Source: Clostridium sp. DL-VIII
Lineage (GTDB): Bacteria; Bacillota; Clostridia; Clostridiales; Clostridiaceae
Direction: 5' to 3'
Assembly: GCF_000230835.1 (NCBI RefSeq)
Contig: NZ_CM001240.1
Coordinates: 6,094,279-6,158,278, forward strand
DNA: 64,000 nucleotides
Shown here: piece by piece, positions 26,692 to 36,292 of the stretch
How the letters are laid out: every line of letters starts with the position of its first letter
Position numbering within the stretch: position 1 is the first letter of the stretch
Translations under genes and position numbers: made by a program
The notes under the pieces: generated by a model
What the model was told of the DNA's origin: nothing
Databases searched by the model: none
The model's input: only the letters and a program-made list of their open reading frames with translations

Positions 26692-28029
26692 TTAAATTCC
26701 TTTTATCTGCTTCATTTTTTCTCTTGACTTCCTGCTAAAATATTTGCTTTTTTCTTCATTTTTACCTCTGTAATACTCTCCAATCTCTAAGTAGATTAAA
26801 GAATAATCTATATTTAATTCTTTTGCTTTATCTGCCATAAGCGTTAAATTTTCCTTATCTTCTTTTTTTATATAAATAAGCACCAACTCATAAATTACTT
26901 TTTCAAGTAAACTTAAGTTCTCCTTATCATCTTTTTCACATACTTCTAATGCCTGTAAAAGATAGCCCTCGACCTCTTCATTTACATGTCTAAGCACTTT
27001 TCCAGCAAAGTATAAAATCTCATTAAGATCTTTACTATTTAGACTATATATTAAAGATTCTTTGATATGCATTGCTGCTGTTTTATAATCCTTTTTATTA
27101 AAATATAAATCGGAGAGGTTTAAGTAAGTAAGAGCTATAAAATCTTTATCATTATATTTCATAGCAATATTTAGTGTTTCCTTGTATTCTTTTTCTGCTT
27201 CATCAAACTTATGGTAATCGTTAAAACAATTTGCATATACCATTTTTATCCTTAACAACATCTTATAATCCTTAATTTCAAACTGCTTTATCATTTCAAA
27301 ATACTTTAAAGAACTCTCATATTCACCTAGCTTTTTATATGTCAATGCTCTAAAATGCAGTATCATTACAGAGAGATCATTGTTTGCTATATCATTATTT
27401 AATTTTTCTGCGTACTCTAATTGTTGTAATGCCCTAGCGTAATTCTCAGTGAATATATTATTTCTGGATTTATATATATAAAAAGTTACTTCCTCTAAAC
27501 TATTTTGAGAATTAATGCTTACTTTTAATCCAATCTCACACATCTGCTCACTTTTAAAATAACTACGTTTATAGTAGTAAAAATCAGCTGCTAATTTATA
27601 CAGCTCTATTTTGTTATTATCTGTAATGCTATAACTTTCAATTAACTTTTCTCCAGCCTGCAATTTCTGTTCAAACAAATCTATTATTTCAATTTCTTTT
27701 AATTCCTTCAAAATTTGATTTTGGAAAACATAATTTGCTTGTTCGTCTTCTCCTATCATTAACTCATTTGGCGTAATTAATGATAGATTCATTCCTTTCT
27801 TTTTTGCAATTTTATTTAAATTTTCGGAAATTCCCTGTGCTAAATTATAACTTAATTTTTGCTTATTATTTTCGATTAAACTTATCATTATTCTTGTGCA
27901 TACACCTGCTGAAATTTCATCTTGAGTTGCTCCAAGAATTACTTGTCTTATCTTTTTTAACCTTTCTCCTTGTTTCATGATTTCATTATCAAACAATGTT
28001 ATACCCCAACTTTCTGTTATTCTTATCAT
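26692..28029 (-). CDS. RRNPP-type transcriptional regulator (HTH plus TPR repeats)
   Basis: About 445 residues. An N-terminal XRE-like helix-turn-helix (GERLKKIRQVILGATQDEI, then RIMISLIENNKQKLSY, residues about 18-75) precedes a long all-helical region of tetratricopeptide-like repeats (about 105-435), e.g. LAADFYYYKRSYFKSEQM and FDEAEKEYKETLNIAMKY. This architecture belongs to the Rap/NprR/PlcR/Rgg group, whose TPR domain binds a small re-imported peptide. The small exported peptide gene directly downstream supports this. The start is uncertain: ATG 28029 and ATG 27978 lack good ribosome sites, while TTG 27996 has GGGG seven bases upstream. Targets are unknown; the adjacent surface-protein array is a candidate by position only. 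Confidence 0.87.
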   Translation of the reverse strand: MIRITESWGITLFDNEIMKQGERLKKIRQVILGATQDEISAGVCTRIMISLIENNKQKLSYNLAQGISENLNKIAKKKGMNLSLITPNELMIGEDEQANYVFQNQILKELKEIEIIDLFEQKLQAGEKLIESYSITDNNKIELYKLAADFYYYKRSYFKSEQMCEIGLKVSINSQNSLEEVTFYIYKSRNNIFTENYARALQQLEYAEKLNNDIANNDLSVMILHFRALTYKKLGEYESSLKYFEMIKQFEIKDYKMLLRIKMVYANCFNDYHKFDEAEKEYKETLNIAMKYNDKDFIALTYLNLSDLYFNKKDYKTAAMHIKESLIYSLNSKDLNEILYFAGKVLRHVNEEVEGYLLQALEVCEKDDKENLSLLEKVIYELVLIYIKKEDKENLTLMADKAKELNIDYSLIYLEIGEYYRGKNEEKSKYFSRKSREKMKQIKGI

Positions 28030-28313
28030 TTGAAAATAAATGTTTTAACTCTTATTAAAAATGAATTAATAATGAAATGTACTTTTATGCTATTTAGGTT
28101 GCTTTGCTCTACTATTTTATAAATGACATAATAAATAACATATATTTCTATATATAGATATATTATATTAATTAGAGTTAATGTTCAATGCCATATTTAT
28201 AACTTTTATATTAATTAATAGCCATCTTTATAAAAAATTTAATATTATTATGCCTAATTCATATTTTCCAGTGAAATCATATGATATTATCATTATTCAG
28301 TCGTATATTCATG

Positions 28314-28427
28314 TAAAAAAATAGATACACGTTTAATCCTACTAAATAAACATGTATCTATTTTAATTAACATCTCTTAACTCTTAAGAACAATCGGATA
28401 AATAACAAGTTTTTTATCCAATTGTCC
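28314..28427 (-). terminator. two hairpins downstream of the YitT-family gene
   Basis: Minus-strand GGACAATTGGATAAA/TTTATCCGATTGTTC (28427-28388) is followed by AAAATAGATACATG/CGTGTATCTATTTT (28364-28314), whose stem runs into TTTTTTTAC. The second is the better terminator. The rest of 28030-28313 is AT-rich with a palindromic TATATCTATATATAGA segment and no recognised gene. Confidence 0.65.
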
Positions 28428-28439
28428 CTAAGTCATGAG

Positions 28440-29300
28440 TTATATATTTAAAAAGCCTTTTCCTCTAACTTCTGATATATCGATTATTGTTATAAATGCG
28501 CTTGGATCTATAGAGTGTATTGCACTTTTTAAGTCTATCATCTGATGAGAGCTTACAATACAATAAAGCATTTTCTTTCTATCATGGGTATATTCTCCCT
28601 CTGCAAATAGAGACGTAATTCCACGATTTAAATCTTTAATTACAAATTCAATAATTTCTTCTTCTTTTCTTGTTAATATAAGGAGCAGTTTTCTGCTATT
28701 AAATCCTTTTAGCATTCTATCTAGAACTAAGCTTTGAATGAATAACGAAATAATTGTATATAATGCCTGTTGAATACCAAATATTATTGCTCCAGCAATG
28801 ACTATTAATAGATTAAGAGAAAAGCCTAAGCTTCCTATATTAAAATTTGAAAATCTCTTTCTGATTAACATTGTTATGATATCAGTTCCACCTGTAGAAC
28901 CACGCCTTAGAAATACTAATCCATAACCAATTCCACATAATACTCCACCATAAATGCAATAGATAAGTAAATCCCCATCTAGATTTATAAAGTAAGCAAA
29001 AGATTTTGTTATCATAAGTGAAAATGAAAGACAAAGCATTCCTATTGTAGTATAAATAGTAAATGACCTATCAAGTTTTTTGTAACTCAATATGAGCAGT
29101 GGTACATTAATTAAGAAAACCACTATACCAGCTGGAACTTTAAGTGTGTATTCTAAAATCAACGCTACACCTGTAGCCCCTCCACTTAAAAGTTTAGCAT
29201 GCACTAAAAAAAGATTTACTCCTGAAGATGCTATCATGCAGCCTAAAAATATGAATATAACATCAACTAAATTTCTCTTATATTTGTAATATGTGCTCAT
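28440..29300 (-). CDS. YitT family membrane protein
   Basis: 286 residues with five or six membrane helices in about residues 10-195, then a cytosolic C-terminal DUF2179-type domain (about 205-286). The conserved LSGGATGVALILEY, RRGSTGGTDIITMLIR and FGIQQALYTIISLFI segments identify the YitT/YvjA group (DUF161 plus DUF2179). The biochemical role of the family is not established; it is common in Firmicutes, often in several copies. The start ATG 29300 has AAGGAG upstream. It is a single transcription unit by spacing, with terminators downstream. Confidence 0.9.
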   Translation of the reverse strand: MSTYYKYKRNLVDVIFIFLGCMIASSGVNLFLVHAKLLSGGATGVALILEYTLKVPAGIVVFLINVPLLILSYKKLDRSFTIYTTIGMLCLSFSLMITKSFAYFINLDGDLLIYCIYGGVLCGIGYGLVFLRRGSTGGTDIITMLIRKRFSNFNIGSLGFSLNLLIVIAGAIIFGIQQALYTIISLFIQSLVLDRMLKGFNSRKLLLILTRKEEEIIEFVIKDLNRGITSLFAEGEYTHDRKKMLYCIVSSHQMIDLKSAIHSIDPSAFITIIDISEVRGKGFLNI

Positions 29301-29519
29301 TTATATACTCCTTATATTTCAATTAATAATTAGAAATTTACGTCTCCCGCAATCTAGAGATTTAATCAAACTTCTACATTGGCCAAATATAATTCTATAT
29401 TTAATTAATCGCATTTTCAACAAGACATCTTTATATTCTACAAACAACCTTTATAATCTTAGTAATTATTTATTAATAATTTAACCTATATATTAAATTT
29501 TCAAACTTATACATATAAA

Positions 29520-29556
29520 AATAATAAGCCAGCGTACTTCTGGCTTATTATTTATT
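29520..29556 (-). terminator. terminator of the chemotaxis receptor gene
   Basis: AATAAGCCAG pairs with CTGGCTTATT around a short loop; on the minus strand it is followed by ATTTTTATATG. Confidence 0.85.
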
Positions 29557-29574
29557 AAATATTATTCATACTAT

Positions 29575-31728
29575 TTAAATTTTAAATTTATCTATTTCTA
29601 TTTCTAAAAGTTCTGCTTTTTCTTTTAGCATTTCTGCTTCTTTAGTAACTTCTTCTATAGCTTCTGTCTGTGTTTGAATTGAGGCTGTCACTTCTTCAGA
29701 GCAGGCTGCTGTTTCTTCAGATATTGCTGCAATATTATTTATTGAATTGACTACATGACTATTATTTTCATGCATTTTTTTAACAAAATCCCCTACATAA
29801 TCTACAGCATTCGTTATTGTATCAGTTGCCTCTGTAATCTTATTAAAAGCATCATTAACCTCGTTAACAGATTCAAACTGATCTTTTGAAACACTCTTCA
29901 CTTCCCTCATAGCTGTAACGCTGCTTAATATATATTGTTTTATGTCTAAAATTATTTTACCTATGTCTTTGGTGGATTGTGCTGAATCCTGTGATAATTT
30001 TTGAATTTCTTCCGCTACTACTGCAAAACCCTTACCAGCCTCACCAGCTCTTGCAGCTTCTATGGATGCATTTAAGGATAACAGCTGAGTTTGTTCTGCA
30101 ATGCCCTTTAAGGCTTCTAAAATACCTTCTATGCTATTAGATTTTTCATTTAAATTTTCAATATTCCCTTGAGTTTCTTCCACAATATTTACCGTAGTTT
30201 GTGCTTTTGTTTTTAAATCATCCACTTTAATAATTCCGTTAGCAATTGCTTTAGACGAATTAATTGATTCCTTAATCATCAGTTCAGTTTTTTCTGCCAA
30301 TTGATTAAATTCAGTTTCCATCTGCTCACCAAGCTTAGCACTTTCTTCAGCCCCATTAGCTTGATTACATGCACCATCAGCTATTTCTTGTGCAGTAGTA
30401 CTTATTTCTTTTGCTACACTTGTAGTTTCCTGAGATTTACTATTTAAAATTGAAGAACTTTCTTTAATATCATAGGTTAGAGCTCTTGTTCTATTTAATA
30501 ATTCTGAAATTTTATGTATCATTTCATTAAAACTTTCTCCTAAAACTCCAATTTCATTTTTAGAGTTAATAGAAGCTTTCACTGTAAAATCTCCTGTAGC
30601 TGCTATTGATAATAAGTTTGATATTTCCGCTATAGGCTTGGAAATTCTTCTTGAAACATATACTATTATTACAGCTGCTATAGCTAAGATAACTAATCCT
30701 ACTATTATTGAAGTTTCTCTTACCTTATCTATTATTGCCTTTGCACTAGATTCCTTCTGAACTGTAATAACCGACCAGTTTTGTGAGCTCCCATCAAGCT
30801 TAATATTTGTATAAGAAGCATAATAGTTTTGTCCATCTTCTTTGTACTTAATACTGCCAGAATTACCAGCCGTAAGCTGTGCGATAATTTCTTTTACTCC
30901 ATCTGATAATTGAATTGGCTCTTCCTTAGGATTTCCTTCTTGAACACCTGTTGTTTTAGTCTGATTTTTGTAATTATATAACTGCTGTATTACATCATCA
31001 TCCGGATGAGCAACCGCAACACCATCTCCATCTATTATGAAAGAATACCTTCCTGATTTCTCATCTGAATTTTCTTTTACTAGTTCTTGGAGCTTTTCTA
31101 AATTAATATCGGCCCCCATTACTCCTGTAAATTTATTATCATCCATTAATGGAATAAACACTGAGGTAACTGGATTTTTAGATGAAACTGAATAATACGA
31201 TTTAGATACAAATGGTGCTAGTGTACTCTTAGATTGGCTAAACCACCATCTATCTGATCTATCAGCAAGCTCTCCTGATGATCTCCCAGTCTGCATCCCT
31301 GTTTGATCTTGTATATATAGCAATTCAAAATATGGATTTCTTTTTTGACTATCTTTAAGTACATTCTCTTTTGCATCTTTATTTCCTAGTACAACATCAG
31401 AATTATATGCTAAATCCTCAGTCACTTTATAGGCTGTATCCATAAAACTTGATACATTTTTAGAAATAAGATTTGTTATAATTTGATTATTGTTGTTTAT
31501 TTCATCATCATAATATCTGGATAAAATACTAGTCACACATATTATAATTCCAAAGGTCAAAACTACAGCTATTGATAGCATTGTAAATAGCAATTCTCGT
31601 TTTATACTGCCATTTTTTAAACTTCTATTTATAGTTGTATTTTCATATGATCTTTTACTTCCATTATCCAGATTATTTTTTGAATTTACTTTTGTTTCAG
31701 CATCATTCTTTTTTCTTTTCATTTTCAT
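29575..31728 (-). CDS. methyl-accepting chemotaxis protein with dCache sensor
   Basis: 717 residues, a standard transmembrane chemoreceptor. After a charged head, TM1 (about 45-67) leads to an extracytoplasmic double-Cache domain (about 70-325) with DRWWFSQSK and the FTGVMGADINLEKLQ strand. TM2 (about 338-358) is followed by a HAMP linker (RRISKPIAEIS) and the long signalling coiled coil. The kinase-contact hairpin tip (GIAEQTQLLSLNASIEAAR then AGEAGKGFAVVAEEIQKL) is well conserved. It passes ligand signals to CheA. The dCache fold often binds amino acids, but no ligand can be assigned from sequence alone. A monocistronic unit with its own terminator. Confidence 0.95.
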   Translation of the reverse strand: MKMKRKKNDAETKVNSKNNLDNGSKRSYENTTINRSLKNGSIKRELLFTMLSIAVVLTFGIIICVTSILSRYYDDEINNNNQIITNLISKNVSSFMDTAYKVTEDLAYNSDVVLGNKDAKENVLKDSQKRNPYFELLYIQDQTGMQTGRSSGELADRSDRWWFSQSKSTLAPFVSKSYYSVSSKNPVTSVFIPLMDDNKFTGVMGADINLEKLQELVKENSDEKSGRYSFIIDGDGVAVAHPDDDVIQQLYNYKNQTKTTGVQEGNPKEEPIQLSDGVKEIIAQLTAGNSGSIKYKEDGQNYYASYTNIKLDGSSQNWSVITVQKESSAKAIIDKVRETSIIVGLVILAIAAVIIVYVSRRISKPIAEISNLLSIAATGDFTVKASINSKNEIGVLGESFNEMIHKISELLNRTRALTYDIKESSSILNSKSQETTSVAKEISTTAQEIADGACNQANGAEESAKLGEQMETEFNQLAEKTELMIKESINSSKAIANGIIKVDDLKTKAQTTVNIVEETQGNIENLNEKSNSIEGILEALKGIAEQTQLLSLNASIEAARAGEAGKGFAVVAEEIQKLSQDSAQSTKDIGKIILDIKQYILSSVTAMREVKSVSKDQFESVNEVNDAFNKITEATDTITNAVDYVGDFVKKMHENNSHVVNSINNIAAISEETAACSEEVTASIQTQTEAIEEVTKEAEMLKEKAELLEIEIDKFKI

Positions 31729-32284
31729 AGATATTTACCCCTTACTTAATGTAGATCTGTTATTTATAGTGACTGGACAGTCAAAAGTTCTATAAAAAAA
31801 GTTAACCCCTTTAGGTAAATTTATAGTATCCTTTTAATTGCTCAAGAAAAAAAGGAGATAAAATCTACCAAAAGAATCAACTTAAATTAGTTTATCATAA
31901 TATTGGTAGATTAACTATAGATTTATGTGGAATTTGTTAAATAAAATTTTAGCCAACTTTAGAAAATGTTTTTCAAGGCAAGCTCCGCTTAATTACTTTT
32001 TTATAATTTATAACAGACATAATGTATTTTCCTCCAATTATAATATAATACAAGTTATAGCAACAAGACAAACTGCACCTAGCAATACTTGTTCGACATT
32101 TAATATACTGGATGCCTTTTTTGCATGGACAGAAAAACATTAACAAATCAGAAGCCGTTAAGAAAGGCTTTATATTATACATTAAATCATAAAAAAATTG
32201 CAAAAGAAGCTATTTTTTTCAATACGGTAGATGTTCCACCGCTTACACATTATCTTTCTAATTTAATATAAAATTATGAATAAA
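31729..32284. other. intergenic stretch without a supported gene
   Basis: Holds a perfect 12-bp palindrome GACTGGACAGTC-like segment at 31771-31782, a TCTACCAA/TTGGTAGA inverted repeat (about 31865-31917), and a 15-codon minus-strand reading frame (MSVINYKKVIKRSLP) behind a good TTGGAGG site (about 31981-32043). The upstream minus frame has Cys-rich stretches (FFCPCKK, CSLSCCYN) but no matching start. I see no convincing gene; it might be debris of an additional Cys-rich peptide gene. Confidence 0.4.
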
Positions 32285-32332
32285 AAAAGTATCCTTGTAT
32301 ATAATAAATATATAAGGATACTTTTTTATATC
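32285..32332 (-). terminator. terminator of the RiPP operon
   Basis: AAAAGTATCCTT pairs with AAGGATACTTTT around an AT loop; T or A runs flank both sides. Confidence 0.85.
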
Positions 32333-32391
32333 CTACTTACTTTATGTAAGTAGTATCTGAAAATAGACAATTATCTATTTATTTATAAAAA

Positions 32392-32592
32392 TTAATGACC
32401 TGCTTTAAATGCTACACTATAATTGTCATCACTATTTTTAGAATTACAATTACATTCACAACTAGGCATTCCTGGGAACCATGATACATTGTATGTGCTA
32501 CTACTTCCACTGTTGCAATAACAATGACATCCTCCCATTACCATAGTTTCTTCTGTTTCTGGTCTTCTGTTTAATGGATTAACTATTTTCAT
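32392..32592 (-). CDS. Cys-rich RiPP precursor peptide (ranthipeptide/Clo7bot-like)
   Basis: 66 residues, start ATG 32592 with GAGAGGAAG upstream. A charged leader (MKIVNPLNRRPETEETMVMG) precedes a core with two CxCxC clusters: CHCYCN (residues 22-27) and CECNCN (49-54), separated by a Ser/Thr-rich stretch and WFPGMP. It is the last gene of the operon, 59 nt after the radical SAM/SPASM gene, with a hairpin in between that could set precursor levels apart from the enzymes. Small Cys-rich peptides beside such maturases in clostridia are thioether-modified (ranthipeptide/SCIFF-type chemistry) or belong to the Clo7bot and CLI_3235 families. Which family this one joins, and the crosslinks formed, cannot be settled by reading. 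Confidence 0.82.
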   Translation of the reverse strand: MKIVNPLNRRPETEETMVMGGCHCYCNSGSSSTYNVSWFPGMPSCECNCNSKNSDDNYSVAFKAGH

Positions 32593-32651
32593 ACTAAAAA
32601 CTTCCTCTCATATTTTAATTAATAATTGTCTATTTTTCATGCAATTAATTA

Positions 32652-34172
32652 TTAGTTGACTTCTATTTTGGATATTTGACCTATTCTTTCTGGATAATCT
32701 TCTAAAACTTGATGATAATAAACTAACCAAGATAGATATCTATTCCTTAAATTTTTACATATGTTTCGTTTTTTCTCAATATCAATTCCAGACTCATCAT
32801 AACAATCTGCATAGCAAATATCACATAGACGGACAGCCCAACATTTAGAGCAATCTTGTATGGATTCCTCTTCATATTTATTTAAATAATACTTTTTAAC
32901 TGCTTCCTCATTTAAACCAGTATCTACATTTCCTATCACTGGCGAATCTCCAATACGTTCACAAACTTTATAGTTGCCATCTGTACAAACATATAATCTT
33001 CTTTGACCTGGAAGACAACATCCATTATAATAATACAGGTCTAATGGCTTGTCTCTTAAGATTCTATTGTGTATTTGAGTTAGTGAAGCTTCTAAAACAT
33101 ATGAATAAATATTATGTGTCTTATGATTAGAAACACTTTCTCTAGTCTTCTTAATTGCCCAATCAAACCATCCATCAGCAATCTGATAGTCATCATAACC
33201 TTTATTTTTTAATTCATCAAAATAGCTTTCAGGCACAGTACCTTGGGATGGATAAGTAACTCGTACTTCTGTGTCATCTGACAAGAAATCTAAGGATTCA
33301 AAAAATCTATTTATTTTTTCTAAACGTTCTACTGTATATGGTGGCAATAAAACTGCATTAACTGTGATAGTAGTATTTTTGTATTTATTAATCGCTTCCG
33401 ATAATATTTTAAGGCCTCTAAATGCATCTTTAAATGTCGGTTTACCATCGACATATACCCTAGCAGTATTTTGAACTTCCTCTGGCCCATCTAAGCTCAC
33501 AACAATACTTAAATTAGGAATGCGTGCCAAGTAATCTGCTATTTCCTTTGTAATTAATGTTAAATTTGTAGTCAATGAAAAGCTTAAATTGCAGTCCTTG
33601 AGATGCTCTAATGAATATTCTATACACTGTTTCATTACATCAAATTTTACTAATGGCTCTCCACCATAAAAAGTTATAGCTAATCTCTTATTGCTACGAT
33701 GTAAATATATATAATCAATTGCTTTTTTTGCAGTTTCAAATTCTATACTTTCAGTGTTAAAATTTCTAGTTCCATCATTATAATCATTATAAATACAATA
33801 CTTACATCTCAAATTGCATTTACCTGTCAATTCAATTATTAATTGCTCCATTTGCAAATTTTCTTCTTTAATTTTATTTTCTAAAGGTATGAAATGCTTT
33901 ATTTCTGAATTACAAAGCAAATTTTCTTCGTTAAAAAAATCAGTAACATTATCTATATTTTTATTTTCATCAGCTATATTTCTAAGTTGTGATGCACAAA
34001 TATTTTCATCAAACAATCCAGTAATAAATGGTGAACTTTCATCATCCAACTGAACAACTTTACCTGTGCCCGTATCATATAAATAATCGCTTTTATCAGT
34101 AGAAAAAGTAGCCCCTAATCTATAGATATCTCCTGTTTCTTTTTCTTTAATTAAACTATTAATACTTATCAT
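32652..34172 (-). CDS. radical SAM/SPASM peptide maturase (CcpM-like)
   Basis: 506 residues. An N-terminal peptide-recognition-like region (about 1-105) precedes the radical SAM domain with its CxxxCxxC cluster motif GKCNLRCKYC (C119, C123, C126) and FYGGEPL motif. The C-terminal SPASM region has NGCCLPGQRRLYVC, KVCERIG and CSKCWAVRLCDICYADC with a late C, enough Cys for two auxiliary iron-sulfur clusters. Enzymes of this type make thioether or carbon crosslinks in RiPP precursors; the Cys-rich peptide encoded next is the obvious substrate. It abuts the permease gene without a gap, so translation is probably coupled. Confidence 0.93.
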   Translation of the reverse strand: MISINSLIKEKETGDIYRLGATFSTDKSDYLYDTGTGKVVQLDDESSPFITGLFDENICASQLRNIADENKNIDNVTDFFNEENLLCNSEIKHFIPLENKIKEENLQMEQLIIELTGKCNLRCKYCIYNDYNDGTRNFNTESIEFETAKKAIDYIYLHRSNKRLAITFYGGEPLVKFDVMKQCIEYSLEHLKDCNLSFSLTTNLTLITKEIADYLARIPNLSIVVSLDGPEEVQNTARVYVDGKPTFKDAFRGLKILSEAINKYKNTTITVNAVLLPPYTVERLEKINRFFESLDFLSDDTEVRVTYPSQGTVPESYFDELKNKGYDDYQIADGWFDWAIKKTRESVSNHKTHNIYSYVLEASLTQIHNRILRDKPLDLYYYNGCCLPGQRRLYVCTDGNYKVCERIGDSPVIGNVDTGLNEEAVKKYYLNKYEEESIQDCSKCWAVRLCDICYADCYDESGIDIEKKRNICKNLRNRYLSWLVYYHQVLEDYPERIGQISKIEVN

Positions 34173-35387
34173 TTACCTTCCTCCTTCATACTTCTCATAA
34201 AAATATCTTGTTAAAAAAGCTCCTAAAATTATATTCAATATTGCTGCAGCAGTTATTACATATGGAGATCTAATAAAATAATAGTAATTACATCTCACAA
34301 GTTCTCCATAAATATCTATCCCACTACTTGGAAAAAGATCCCCTATAAAATAAACTAAGTTTGGTGCACTAGGCATACTTTGAATAATAATTGGTGCTAT
34401 TAATATAGCAATAGAAAATGCCAAAGCATATATTGGTGACTTAATTCTAGAAGATATACATAATGTAATAATGATCACTGAAATCACAGAGATTATCCCT
34501 AGTAAAATTGTTTGCATAAATACTTGTCCAATTGTATATGGACTACATGAAAATATACTTATAAGTTGTATAGGATCTTTCAGAGCCTTCACGCCAAAAA
34601 GCATAGCACATGATAATGTATATCCTCCCATATAAACTATATACAAAATAATTCCAACTATTGACATAGCTATAGTTCTAGATAATGCAAGTGCTTTCCT
34701 ACCATGTTTGGTTGTTCTAAAAACAACATCAGCTCCATTCTGATAATTACCAGAGAATAATTGTACTGCTAATGTACAACATAAAAATGTAATTATCCTC
34801 ATACTTAGTCCCAATTTATCAAGTGCAGAATCCCAACCTACTCTCGGATAATAATAAAATGGTATGTCTATTTTTTCTGCTCTTTTTTGTTCTAATTCAT
34901 ATGCCTTTGTATTTCCTTTTAACTGCTGACCAAGATACTCATTTCTAGAATTTTTGAGTTTATCATAAAATTTCGATATATCATTTCCAGATAGCTTGTC
35001 ATATATTTTAGAATAATTATAATTAACATCTATACCGTAAACCCACTGTATTAAGCTTTTCTCACCACTATAAGGATATACATCTTTTACAAACACATCA
35101 TCTGGAGTAGACTCACCATACTTTTTGTAAATTTCTTTCTGCTTTTCAAAAACATCAGCTAAATGTTTTCCAGATAACTCTGTTTCTTTTTGAACTTGTT
35201 GTATATTATGCACAGCATCTAGACCTGATAATGTTGTAGATTGATTATTATTCAGTACATATCCATTTTCTCCATACGTTGAAAGAATAGATAAACCAAG
35301 TGATAATATTATCAAAATAAAGAAAATAATTACAGTATTGCGCATTTTTAATATATGTTTCAATTCTAATTTAATAAGTCTTAACAT
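34173..35387 (-). CDS. ABC-2 type permease of the RiPP operon
   Basis: 404 residues. One N-terminal membrane helix (about 17-36), a long extracytoplasmic domain (about 40-205, with repeated YxKxYxKL and KNSRNEYLGQQLKG segments) and five C-terminal helices give the usual ABC-2 exporter permease layout. It ends one base before the radical SAM gene and begins six bases after the ATPase gene, so it pairs with that ATPase. In peptide loci such pairs provide immunity or extra export. The role is inferred from context. Confidence 0.85.
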   Translation of the reverse strand: MLRLIKLELKHILKMRNTVIIFFILIILSLGLSILSTYGENGYVLNNNQSTTLSGLDAVHNIQQVQKETELSGKHLADVFEKQKEIYKKYGESTPDDVFVKDVYPYSGEKSLIQWVYGIDVNYNYSKIYDKLSGNDISKFYDKLKNSRNEYLGQQLKGNTKAYELEQKRAEKIDIPFYYYPRVGWDSALDKLGLSMRIITFLCCTLAVQLFSGNYQNGADVVFRTTKHGRKALALSRTIAMSIVGIILYIVYMGGYTLSCAMLFGVKALKDPIQLISIFSCSPYTIGQVFMQTILLGIISVISVIIITLCISSRIKSPIYALAFSIAILIAPIIIQSMPSAPNLVYFIGDLFPSSGIDIYGELVRCNYYYFIRSPYVITAAAILNIILGAFLTRYFYEKYEGGR

Positions 35388-35393
35388 ATTTCC

Positions 35394-36281
35394 TCACCCT
35401 AACTTATAATTTTTAATCTCTTCTTTGAACTCCCACAAATATACATCTTCTAAAGTAGGAACACAGCTTTGCGCATTTTCAAATATTTGATTATCACTAA
35501 CATATCTTACCTCTAATTTATTATTATCCCCATAATGAATGTTAATAATATTTTCTTGTTTCAATAAAGAGTTAACTTCATTTTCGGTACCATAGGCAGT
35601 CCATATTTTACCTATAAGATTACTTATTAATTTTTCTCGATTTCCAACTGATATAATTTTACCTTGCCTCATAATGATATTTTTTGTTGATATATTTTCA
35701 ATGTCCGATACTATATGAGTTGATATAATAACTATTTTATCTTTTGCATACTCCGATACAAGCTGTCTAAATCGAATTCTTTCTCCTGGATCTAGCCCAG
35801 CTGTTGGCTCATCAAATATTAATATTTTAGGTTTGTTTAATAATGCTTGTGCTATTCCTACCCTTCTTTTTGTTCCACCTGATAATTGACATACTTTCCT
35901 CTTTGTATATTCTGTTAAACTTAATACTTCAATTAACTTATTAATTTGTTTCTTTGCCTTTACATAAGGTACGCCTTTTAATCCTGCCATATACTCCAAA
36001 TAATCCTTTACTGTAAATGTTCCATCGCAGCCAAAATTTTGCGGTAAATATCCAAGAATACTTCTATATTCACCACCTAGCTTTAGCACAGGTTGGTTTT
36101 CAAAATAAATAGCACCACTATTAGGTTTTAATATATCACATATAATATTCATTAATGTTGTTTTTCCAGCACCATTAGCCCCAATTAGTCCCCATATTCC
36201 ATTAGAAACTTCTATATTAACATTATCTACAGCCTTTTTACCTGAAAAATTTTTACAGATATTGTTTAATGTTAATTTCAT
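35394..36281 (-). CDS. ABC transporter ATP-binding protein of the RiPP operon
   Basis: About 295 residues from ATG 36281, which has AGGAGG eight bases upstream (the frame also reaches 36299). Walker A is GANGAGKTT, the signature LSGGTKRRVGIAQ and Walker B ILIFDEPTAGLDP, followed by the switch His (STHIVSD). It resembles the ATPases of two-component ABC-2 lantibiotic-type exporters (BcrA/NatA group) and is paired with the permease downstream. The C-terminal 70 residues are the short regulatory tail seen in that group. Self-immunity or antimicrobial export is plausible. Confidence 0.92.
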   Translation of the reverse strand: MKLTLNNICKNFSGKKAVDNVNIEVSNGIWGLIGANGAGKTTLMNIICDILKPNSGAIYFENQPVLKLGGEYRSILGYLPQNFGCDGTFTVKDYLEYMAGLKGVPYVKAKKQINKLIEVLSLTEYTKRKVCQLSGGTKRRVGIAQALLNKPKILIFDEPTAGLDPGERIRFRQLVSEYAKDKIVIISTHIVSDIENISTKNIIMRQGKIISVGNREKLISNLIGKIWTAYGTENEVNSLLKQENIINIHYGDNNKLEVRYVSDNQIFENAQSCVPTLEDVYLWEFKEEIKNYKLG

Positions 36282-36292
36282 TTCATTTCCTC

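Noticed and set aside
31925..32143. AgrD-like cyclic autoinducer peptide
   Set aside because: A Cys occurs in the plus-strand frame, but there is no amphipathic leader, no acidic C-terminal tail and no AgrB-like gene nearby.
31925..32203. Overlapping frames on both strands, with Cys-rich stretches, downstream of the RiPP operon terminator
   Set aside because: No good start with ribosome site for the long frames; the only well-initiated one is 15 codons; they overlap each other antisense and fall after the operon terminator.
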